A stretch of 17,178 nucleotides of DNA, taken from an uncultured Clostridia bacterium (lineage in GTDB: Bacteria; Bacillota; Clostridia; Christensenellales; Aristaeellaceae). The first letter of the stretch is position 1, and every line of letters starts with the position of its first letter. The position numbers and the translations under genes were made by a program. Under the pieces are notes generated by a model, which did no database searches, was not told where the DNA came from, and worked only from the letters and a program-made list of their open reading frames with translations. The stretch lies in contig CALNAU010000167.1 of NCBI GenBank assembly GCA_937874275.1, positions 1 to 17,178 of the forward strand. The letters are read 5' to 3'. This document shows positions 8,627-14,528 of this stretch, piece by piece.

Positions 8627-9484
8627 TCAAGCCTTGTCCGCGTCCGCGGGCTTCACCTTTTCGCCCCAGCGGCCCAGCCACCAGGCTACCGCGAACCCGA
8701 CTGCGGCCAGCGCCAGGCACAGCAGCGCCTGCCCCAGGGAGGCATAGCTGCGCGGGATAATCATGATGGTGGAGGCCAGCACCAGGCCCACGATGGCGTG
8801 GCTGGCCAGGCTGAAGTGGCGGTCGAACAGGCGGTCAATCAGCTTGGCAAACAGCACCGCCACCAGGCCAATGCCCGCAATCAGCGGCAGCACCACGCCC
8901 AGCTCCACCCGGCCCACGCCATCCATGATCTGGCGGTACAGCCCCATGAAGATGAGGATGCTGGAGCTGCTCAGCCCCGGCACCACCAGGCTGAAGCCCC
9001 ACACCACGCCGGAAATCAGCGCCCACATGGGGCTCAGCTGTATGTTCATCTTGGTGAGCGACTCGATGAGGATGAGAAACACCAGCAGCACCACAAAGGT
9101 GATGGCCAGCGCCTTCATGTCATTCTGATGCCGGCCCTGACTGCGCGCGGTGCTCAGCAGCATGGGCACGGTGCCCAGAATAAGCCCCACAAACAGGCTG
9201 ATGGGGTAGGGGGAATCCTCCGCGAACAGCAGCGCCATGAGCTTGGCAAAGCCCACAAACCCGATGCCCACGCCGATGATGATGGGGATAAACAGCCACA
9301 GGTTTTTCTTCAGCGCGCGGATGGGGTGGCTGAGCAGCTCCATCATCGGCCGGTAGATGCCAAACACCACCGCCAGCACGCCGCCCGATACGCCGGGCAG
9401 TATGGCGCCGCCGCCAATCAAAGCGCCCTGCACGATGCGCATCAGCATCAGCTTGGGGTCCCTGTCCTTCGCCTTTGACTGCAT
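8627..9484 (-). CDS. DUF368 family membrane protein, probable undecaprenyl-phosphate translocase
   Basis: Members of this family (called PopT in one study) return undecaprenyl phosphate across the cytoplasmic membrane for cell-wall synthesis. In Vibrio cholerae the activity matters most at alkaline pH; I recall this from published work. The 285-residue product is mostly hydrophobic with about eight or nine membrane helices. Two related motifs mark an inverted repeat: GGGAILPGVSGGVLAVVFGI (24-43) and GFSLVVPGLSSSSILIFMGL (163-182). Both keep the PGxS core that defines the family. The reading frame extends upstream to a TTG at 9496. The ATG at 9484 is preferred because GGAGG sits five bases before it. 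The gene is monocistronic, with its own promoter and terminator. Family assignment is firm; the substrate is inferred. Confidence 0.9.
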   Translation of the reverse strand: MQSKAKDRDPKLMLMRIVQGALIGGGAILPGVSGGVLAVVFGIYRPMMELLSHPIRALKKNLWLFIPIIIGVGIGFVGFAKLMALLFAEDSPYPISLFVGLILGTVPMLLSTARSQGRHQNDMKALAITFVVLLVFLILIESLTKMNIQLSPMWALISGVVWGFSLVVPGLSSSSILIFMGLYRQIMDGVGRVELGVVLPLIAGIGLVAVLFAKLIDRLFDRHFSLASHAIVGLVLASTIMIIPRSYASLGQALLCLALAAVGFAVAWWLGRWGEKVKPADADKA

Positions 9485-9517
9485 ACAATCCTCCAACTGC
9501 GTTTGCTTCCGACGGCT

Positions 9518-9526
9518 ATCATATCA
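9518..9526 (-). promoter_or_regulatory. Extended -10 promoter of the DUF368 gene
   Basis: The minus strand reads TGATATGAT (9526-9518), a TGn extension joined to TATGAT (five of six). No convincing -35 box is seen, which extended -10 promoters can do without. Transcription would start near 9511, about 27 bases before the ATG. Confidence 0.5.
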
Positions 9527-9535
9527 CAAACCAAT

Positions 9536-9575
9536 ATAATAAGAAATCCGGGGCAGCGCGAAACCGCTGCCCCGG
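9536..9575 (-). terminator. Terminator after the exported solute-binding-like gene
   Basis: An 11-base-pair perfect G+C-rich stem (CCGGGGCAGCG at 9548-9558 with its complement at 9565-9575) closes a 6-base loop. It lies 13 bases past the stop at 9588. The following minus-strand tract is T-rich but interrupted (ATTTCTTATT). It probably ends the three-gene sigma-factor unit. Confidence 0.75.
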
Positions 9576-9587
9576 GCAACAAGGCTG

Positions 9588-11885
9588 TTATTTTTGTTCC
9601 AGATAAATCAGCCGGAAGGTATCCCCCAGCGCCTTCAGGTAATCGTCCAGCGTCAACTGGTCCTGCACATAGCGCTCGGTCAGGCTATCCACCTGTTTGG
9701 CGGCCGGGCTATTCTGATCAAATGTGACATATGGGCTGCGCTCGTGCAGGCGCACCGTATCGGCATAGGCGCGGTAATCGGCGATGGCCTGCGGCGTGAC
9801 CGCCCACTTGGCCAGCTCCGGCTTGTCCAGCACCTCCTGATAGTAGGCCACCTGGCGCTCCCACTCGGTGCGCTCGGCCCCCTGCGCGCCTTCCACCGCC
9901 CCCTTGGCTACGGTCAGCTGCTCGCGGGCAAGCGCCATCTGCTCATCAAAGCGCGGGTTGGGCACAGGCTCATTGGCTGTGGGATGCAGCAAAATATACA
10001 CCGCGGGTGCGGCCTCCCGTGTGAGGACGAAGCGCAGGTAGTCCTTGGCCCCCTGCGGGTTGGTGCTGTGGGGGTTGATCACCAGCGCGGTCATGCGGCC
10101 GCGGTTGGCCATGGGCGCGTCCTTTTCAAACCGGGGTACCGGCATCATGGCAAAGTCGGTGAAGGCAGCGCTGTATCGCGCCCGGTTGGCCAGCACATTT
10201 TCGCCCGCCGTTTGAGGGAAGAAGATGGTGGGCTCCTCCGAACCAGAATCAACATTATATTCAATGGGCTCCAGGCTGAGACCCTTGCCCTTTCTGATGT
10301 CGCGTGCCCGGCGCAGCTTGTCCAGCGCTTCACGCAGGCTTGGCCTGCCAAAGTCCAGCGGCGCGTCCGGCGTATCGTGCTGCTGGATATAGTCCCACAC
10401 CATGGTGCGCACAAAACTTGGATACCCCTCCCAGCTGCTCATGAAGGTGTCCTCGGGGTACTCGTCGGCCCCTTCCTCAAAGCGGATAAACAGGTCCATC
10501 AGCTGCCCGTAGGTATCGGGCAGCGGCGCATCGGGGAAGTGCCGGCGGAACATGTTCATGTTGACGCTCCAGCGGTCGATGAAAAGGCTGGCGGGCACGG
10601 CGCGCAGCACGCCCTGTTTGTCGCGAAGGGCAGCCTGTGCCCAAGGGTACATGTCCTGCACAGCCTGGCTGATGTCGGCCTCCCCGTCCAGCGGGGCGGC
10701 ATAATTCTTGTCCAGCAGGGCGGCGAAGTTGGCGTCCACCGCCAGTTCGCAGAGGTCATACGCCTCGGGCTGGGCCAACATCTCGGCCACCACATCGGCG
10801 GGCTGCATGTTCTGCTCGGTCAGCAGTATCTTGGCGTCGGGATGCGCCTGGCGGTAGGCATCCAGCGCCGCCTGCCCCCTGCCCGCGCGCAGCGCCAGCT
10901 TGAGATAGCCCTCGTCGCCCCCCTCAGCCACGGGCAGCATGCGCAAAGCATCGCCCAGCAGGGCATAGCGCCCGTCCGGCAGCACAAGGGCACGCCCAGC
11001 CCTGAGATACTCGCTTTGCAGGATGGTGCCCGCTGTCAGCCCGCCGCCCGCGCGGGACAGGTATACGCGGTTGGCATCAGCCAGGTAGATGATGTCCCGC
11101 TCGCCATCCCAGGCCAGGCCGCCCACCTGCTTGAGGCCGCTGGCGGGCAGCGTGATGGGCAAATCCTGCACGCTGCCATCCGCCAGGTTGAGGGTGCTGA
11201 GCTGATTGACCTTGTTGCCTGCCACCTCCACCTCGCGCAGCAGCAGCGCCTGCCCGGGCTTGTAGGGTGCGAGGTCCTTCACCAGCGCCAGCTTGGGGCT
11301 GAGCGCCTTTCCCGATTGCAGGTCGAATATCGTTACATCCTGCTGGTCCGCCATGGTCTGCTCCGCATACCCATCCGCGGACAGCACCAGCACGTCTCCC
11401 TGCGCGAAGGCCGTTGTTATCTGATACAGGATGTCCGGACCGGCCATGGCGCCGCCCAGGTCCAGCTTCACCTCGCCCCAGCGCACCCCCTGTGGCGTCA
11501 CCTCGCCCGTCAGGCCGGTGTACAGGTTGACGGCATAGGGCTTGTCCCCACGCGTGAACAGCAGGTGCGCGTTTTCATCCAGCTGCGCACGCTGGGCTTG
11601 CGGCCGCTCGGCATAGGGGCCTTCCCCCTCCGCCTTGGGCAGTTGGCAGTAGACCGCCGCCTGCGCGTCACCCGGCTGCCAGCGCAGCACGGTCTGCTCG
11701 TTGCGGTACAGGGCACAAAAAACGTCGCCCGCCAGAATCACCTGGCTGGGCGACTGATAGCTCCACAAGGCGGGCCGGGGCAATTCCTGCGGCACCATCT
11801 CGGGCGTGAACGCAACCACCGCTTCTGCCACCCCCATCACGGGCAGCAGGCACAGGCAGAGCAACAGCAGCAAGCATCGTTTCAT
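9588..11885 (-). CDS. Exported protein: propeller-like N-terminal half joined to solute-binding-like C-terminal half
   Basis: The 765-residue product starts with a clear Sec signal peptide (MKRCLLLLLCLCLLPVMGVA, cleavage probably near residue 22). There is no lipobox, so it is likely secreted or held by other means. Residues about 25-320 show repeated short strand-like units with turns such as WDGERDIIYLADANRVYL, suggesting a beta-propeller; this is inference. Residues about 325-765 resemble family 1 extracellular solute-binding proteins. Examples are RWSVNMNMFRRHFPDAPLPD, where these proteins usually have a YYN-like strand and a P-T-W-like turn, and a later MMPVP block followed by LVINPHSTNPQGAKDYLRFV. 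No ABC permease or ATPase gene is nearby, so a sensing role is as likely as transport. The ATG at 11885 has AAGGAG upstream; the frame is open further but without a ribosome site. A promoter-like element lies about 50 bases upstream. Confidence 0.75.
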   Translation of the reverse strand: MKRCLLLLLCLCLLPVMGVAEAVVAFTPEMVPQELPRPALWSYQSPSQVILAGDVFCALYRNEQTVLRWQPGDAQAAVYCQLPKAEGEGPYAERPQAQRAQLDENAHLLFTRGDKPYAVNLYTGLTGEVTPQGVRWGEVKLDLGGAMAGPDILYQITTAFAQGDVLVLSADGYAEQTMADQQDVTIFDLQSGKALSPKLALVKDLAPYKPGQALLLREVEVAGNKVNQLSTLNLADGSVQDLPITLPASGLKQVGGLAWDGERDIIYLADANRVYLSRAGGGLTAGTILQSEYLRAGRALVLPDGRYALLGDALRMLPVAEGGDEGYLKLALRAGRGQAALDAYRQAHPDAKILLTEQNMQPADVVAEMLAQPEAYDLCELAVDANFAALLDKNYAAPLDGEADISQAVQDMYPWAQAALRDKQGVLRAVPASLFIDRWSVNMNMFRRHFPDAPLPDTYGQLMDLFIRFEEGADEYPEDTFMSSWEGYPSFVRTMVWDYIQQHDTPDAPLDFGRPSLREALDKLRRARDIRKGKGLSLEPIEYNVDSGSEEPTIFFPQTAGENVLANRARYSAAFTDFAMMPVPRFEKDAPMANRGRMTALVINPHSTNPQGAKDYLRFVLTREAAPAVYILLHPTANEPVPNPRFDEQMALAREQLTVAKGAVEGAQGAERTEWERQVAYYQEVLDKPELAKWAVTPQAIADYRAYADTVRLHERSPYVTFDQNSPAAKQVDSLTERYVQDQLTLDDYLKALGDTFRLIYLEQK

Positions 11886-11932
11886 CCTATACTCCTTTCG
11901 GCGACGGGGCACTCTCCCGCACGCCTCTATGT

Positions 11933-11963
11933 GTATAGTGCACGACAAGCGAAAAAGTTGCGG
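11933..11963 (-). promoter_or_regulatory. ECF-type promoter element, copy B
   Basis: The minus strand has CCGCAACTTTTTCG (11963-11950), 8 variable bases, then GCACTATAC (11941-11933). The same two blocks at the same spacing occur at 13771-13741. The AAC in the first block is typical of the -35 of ECF sigma promoters. A start near 11926 leaves a 40-base leader before the ATG at 11885. Use by the nearby sigma factor is inferred. Confidence 0.65.
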
Positions 11964-12018
11964 CATGCCGCCAACTGCCCAAGGCAAATGACTTCGTTAC
12001 GGATTGAATCGGAACAAA

Positions 12019-13719
12019 TTACGGCAGCAGGCTGACGTCCTCCTCCCCCTCCATTTGCTCCCAGGTGAGGATGAGGGGATTGCCCTTGATGGGCAGGGTA
12101 GAATGGCGCTCCATCAGCAGGCCGGTCTGCGCGTCAATGCGGAAATCCAGCGAATCCTCCAGATAGGTGCGGGTGACCGCCTCGTTCATCATCTCCTCCA
12201 AATGAACGCCGGGGTCGTAGCTGACATCGGGCGCCAGGTAGCCGGTGACCTGCCACACGGGCAGCGCAACCAAGGTGGCGTCCTTTTCCTCCGGCCCAGC
12301 CTTCACGTGCTGCTCATAGTACAGCATGTAGCCCAGCTCGATGCGGTCCACGCGGCGCAGGCGGCCGCTTTCGCCCAGGGCGGACAGGGTGCCCAGCACG
12401 CGGTCCATGTTGGCCAGCGGCAAATCCGCCACCTTGACGCCCACCGGTTGAAGGGCCTTGATGTCCAGCTCATAATCCTCATCATCCACCGCCCGCATGC
12501 GCAGGATGCCCTCCACCTGATAGGGTGAATCGGGCGTGGAAGAATACAGGTACTCATAGGGCAGCAGCGGCACGCCGTCTATCACCTGCCGGGCCGACAC
12601 ATAGTAGAACCCCTGCTCAAAGCCCTGCACGGGGGCCGACTGGTCGAGGTAGGCGTAGGGCTGCGCCTCACGCTGCTGCGGGGTAGCGGACTGGTAGGGA
12701 TAGAAGCCCGTGGTGCCCGTGACGCCAACCTGCTCCACCAGCGCGATGTCGATGCCCGCGGCCTGCAGCAGCCGCTCCATCAGCGCCCACGCCTGCTGCG
12801 GGGTATAGGCGCTATTGGCGGCCGGTTGATTGGGCAATGGGATGGTGCGGGCCGAGCCGCGCTTGGGGCCGTTGAGGTAGGAGTCATTCTGCGCCTTTGC
12901 GAGAATGTTCACATAGGGCGCGCCCTCGTTCATATGGATGGTCAGCCCGTTTGAGGGAGCAGCCGCCTGGATGGCCGCGCCGAGCGCCGCCTCGTCAAAG
13001 GCCAGCCATTTGAGCTCCGGCACCGGCATACGGTCCACCGCGGGGATGACAATGGGGGCATCCATCTGCGATACTCGGCCCTGCACCTCAAAGGTGTGCT
13101 GCCAGCGGGCGGGGGCGCTGCTGCGCAGCTCCTGCATGGTGACATACTTGGGGCCGGGCACGGGGGTGGCGGTAGGCTCCGGTGTCACGGGGGCTGCGGT
13201 GGGTACAGGCGTAGGCGTAAGCGCGGGTGTGGGCACCTCGGTGGGCGCCATGGTGATGAGCACCGGCCCTGTGCTGGCCGTCACCAGTGGCTCGCGCAGC
13301 GGCAGCGGTGTGCCGTGGGAGGCGGCGCTGGTGGGCAGCGCCTGCGGCTCCACGCGGGGCAAGGTAAAGTACAGCGCGGCCGCCATCGCCAGCGTGCCTG
13401 CCGTGGCCAGCGCCGCCGTGCGCAGGCTGATGCCCGTGGGGCGCGCGCGCCTGGCGCGCAGGCTGTCGGTCAGCCGCCGGTATCCGGCCAGCTTGGCGGG
13501 GGCGCTGGCGGGGACGGGTTGGCCCGCGTCCAGTTCCCACAGCAGCTCCTCACAGGCCAGCACCAGCGCGGTATCCATGTGCTCCGCCCCCTGCCGCACC
13601 TGCTCATCGATGGCGCGCAAAAGCCGCTGCCTCAGGTCTTCCGGCCTGAGGTCGCCGCTGTGCAGCTGCCGCTTGAGCTGCTCCAGCAGGAGCCTGTTCA
13701 TGGTTTCCTGCGCGTTCAC
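12019..13719 (-). CDS. Single-span membrane protein with anti-sigma-like layout, function unknown
   Basis: I do not recognise a named family. The 566-residue protein has a cytoplasmic N-terminal region of about 97 residues (helical and charged, for example RPEDLRQRLLRAIDEQVRQG), one membrane helix at about 99-120 (ending LATAGTLAMAAALYF), and then a Pro/Thr-rich linker at about 155-190 with repeated TPxP units. An exported domain of roughly 375 residues follows. This order, directly after an ECF-like sigma gene, is that of a membrane anti-sigma factor: the N-terminus would hold the sigma factor and the outer domain would sense a signal. No zinc HxxxCxxC anti-sigma motif is present. The GTG at 13719 is chosen because GAAGGGG lies eight bases before it; TTG at 13725 is too close and ATG at 13701 too far. 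The gap to the sigma gene is 58 bases. Confidence 0.7.
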   Translation of the reverse strand: MNAQETMNRLLLEQLKRQLHSGDLRPEDLRQRLLRAIDEQVRQGAEHMDTALVLACEELLWELDAGQPVPASAPAKLAGYRRLTDSLRARRARPTGISLRTAALATAGTLAMAAALYFTLPRVEPQALPTSAASHGTPLPLREPLVTASTGPVLITMAPTEVPTPALTPTPVPTAAPVTPEPTATPVPGPKYVTMQELRSSAPARWQHTFEVQGRVSQMDAPIVIPAVDRMPVPELKWLAFDEAALGAAIQAAAPSNGLTIHMNEGAPYVNILAKAQNDSYLNGPKRGSARTIPLPNQPAANSAYTPQQAWALMERLLQAAGIDIALVEQVGVTGTTGFYPYQSATPQQREAQPYAYLDQSAPVQGFEQGFYYVSARQVIDGVPLLPYEYLYSSTPDSPYQVEGILRMRAVDDEDYELDIKALQPVGVKVADLPLANMDRVLGTLSALGESGRLRRVDRIELGYMLYYEQHVKAGPEEKDATLVALPVWQVTGYLAPDVSYDPGVHLEEMMNEAVTRTYLEDSLDFRIDAQTGLLMERHSTLPIKGNPLILTWEQMEGEEDVSLLP

Positions 13720-13727
13720 CGACAATC

Positions 13728-13734
13728 CCCCTTC
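13728..13734 (-). promoter_or_regulatory. Ribosome binding site deciding a GTG start
   Basis: GAAGGGG on the minus strand is eight bases from the GTG at 13719. It would leave only a base or two before the TTG at 13725, and more than 20 bases before the ATG at 13701. If promoter copy A is used, the transcript begins almost at this site. Confidence 0.6.
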
Positions 13735-13740
13735 TAATAG

Positions 13741-13771
13741 GTATAGTGCGCCAACAACGAAAAAGTTGCGG
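13741..13771 (-). promoter_or_regulatory. ECF-type promoter element, copy A
   Basis: The minus strand has CCGCAACTTTTTCG (13771-13758), 8 variable bases, then GCACTATAC (13749-13741). It matches copy B at 26 of 31 positions with identical spacing. It sits between the sigma gene and the anti-sigma-like gene, in a gap that otherwise holds nothing. The predicted start (about 13734) overlaps the ribosome site, so the leader would be only about 15 bases. Confidence 0.6.
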
Positions 13772-13777
13772 AGGCAG

Positions 13778-14320
13778 CTATGGCTTTTTTTCGCGCATCT
13801 CCCGCGCCTTGCTGCGGATGCGGAAGATGGCCGATTTGACCGCGCTCAGCGTACTGCCTCCCCGGTCGGCCACCTCCTCCATGGACAGGTTTTCCATGAA
13901 GTAGCCCTGCATCACCTGCTTTTCCACGGGGCTGAGCAAGCGCAGCACCCGCTCCACGGTCTCCTGGTCCTCCGCCCGGTCCACCCAGCTGTCCAGGGCG
14001 CTGTCCACATCGGCCAGCTGGAGCGCCTTGTCCTCATCCAGCGACCAGGCGGCGCGGTAGCGCCTTGTTCGCTCCCGCCGCTGGGCGTCCTTCAGGCGGT
14101 TTTGGCAGGTGGTCACCAGCCAGCCCTGCGGGTTGGGGTGGCGCATCAGTTTGCGCCAGTGGCGGTCGGCCGACAAAAAGGCCTCCTGGATACAGTCGGC
14201 CACCAGGTCTGCCTGGGTGGTATCGAAATCCACCAGGCGGTAGCACATTTTCTCCAGCAGGTCATAGCAGGAGGCATACAGCCCGACGATAAAGGCTTCG
14301 CGGTCGCTGGTCGGCTGCAT
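13778..14320 (-). CDS. ECF-like sigma-70 family RNA polymerase sigma factor
   Basis: The 180-residue product has the two-domain layout of extracytoplasmic-function sigma factors, which direct RNA polymerase to a small set of promoters. Region 2 covers about 20-85, with DLVADCIQEAFLSADRHWRK and then GWLVTTCQNRLKDAQRRERT, the usual core-binding and -10 recognition helices. Region 4 covers about 125-175. LSPVEKQVMQGYFMENLSME leads into the helix-turn-helix with SAVKSAIFRIRSKAR, which should read the -35. The ATG at 14320 has AAGGAGGAG just upstream; an earlier in-frame ATG at 14338 has none. The next gene encodes a likely membrane partner. Two promoter-like repeats before the two downstream genes are candidate targets, so the unit may regulate itself. 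Confidence 0.9.
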   Translation of the reverse strand: MQPTSDREAFIVGLYASCYDLLEKMCYRLVDFDTTQADLVADCIQEAFLSADRHWRKLMRHPNPQGWLVTTCQNRLKDAQRRERTRRYRAAWSLDEDKALQLADVDSALDSWVDRAEDQETVERVLRLLSPVEKQVMQGYFMENLSMEEVADRGGSTLSAVKSAIFRIRSKAREMREKKP

Positions 14321-14324
14321 GGCG

Positions 14325-14333
14325 CTCCTCCTT
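14325..14333 (-). promoter_or_regulatory. Ribosome binding site deciding the sigma factor start
   Basis: AAGGAGGAG on the minus strand lies a few bases before the ATG at 14320 and downstream of the ATG at 14338, so the shorter reading is the real one. Confidence 0.75.
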
Positions 14334-14352
14334 TTCATATTTGCACGCCATT

Positions 14353-14400
14353 ATCATACAGGAAGCCCGCGCGTGTGACGAGCGGGCGGCCGAAAGTTTA
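14353..14400 (-). promoter_or_regulatory. Promoter region of the sigma factor gene (two candidates)
   Basis: Two overlapping signals are visible on the minus strand. One is sigma-A-like: TCGTCA (14381-14376), 17 bases, TATGAT (14358-14353). The other is ECF-like: TAAACTTTCG (14400-14391) with CGTC at 14380-14377. Its 15 bases between AAC and CGTC equal the AAC-to-GCAC distance in copies A and B. Both place the start 25 to 50 bases before the ATG. The choice between them is open. Confidence 0.4.
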
Positions 14401-14450
14401 CAATTGATTACTTGTTTTACAGAGAATGCAATATTAATCCATTCCGGGGG

Positions 14451-14484
14451 CTGGCGAAATTCGTCAGAAAGTGTATACTATACT
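14451..14484 (+). promoter_or_regulatory. Probable promoter of hppA
   Basis: TATACT occurs in two overlapping registers (14474-14479 and 14479-14484). A weak -35, CTGGCG (14451-14456), is 17 bases before the first. The predicted start, near 14487, leaves about 40 bases before the ATG. It diverges from the sigma factor promoter. Confidence 0.5.
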
Positions 14485-14514
14485 GGGATTGAATCGGATT
14501 GCCCATCATTTTTC

Positions 14515-14521
14515 AAGGAGG
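14515..14521 (+). promoter_or_regulatory. Ribosome binding site deciding the hppA start
   Basis: AAGGAGG is seven bases before the ATG at 14529. An in-frame ATG at 14499 has no such site, so the product starts at 14529. Confidence 0.85.
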
Positions 14522-14528
14522 CACATTT

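Noticed and set aside
9594..12035. Plus-strand frame of 813 residues opposite the exported protein gene
   Set aside because: The minus-strand gene has a signal peptide, ribosome site, promoter and terminator. The plus-strand frame has none and its product looks like shadow translation rich in His, Gln and Arg.
14365..14388. Inverted repeat GCCCGC/GCGGGC upstream of the sigma gene
   Set aside because: A six-pair stem with an 11-base loop is common in G+C-rich DNA and overlaps the proposed promoter boxes without adding to them.
12001..14499. Thirteen-base direct repeat GGATTGAATCGGA at 12001-12013 and 14487-14499
   Set aside because: A pair of 13-base matches is expected by chance in 17 kb, and the two sites have unlike settings.
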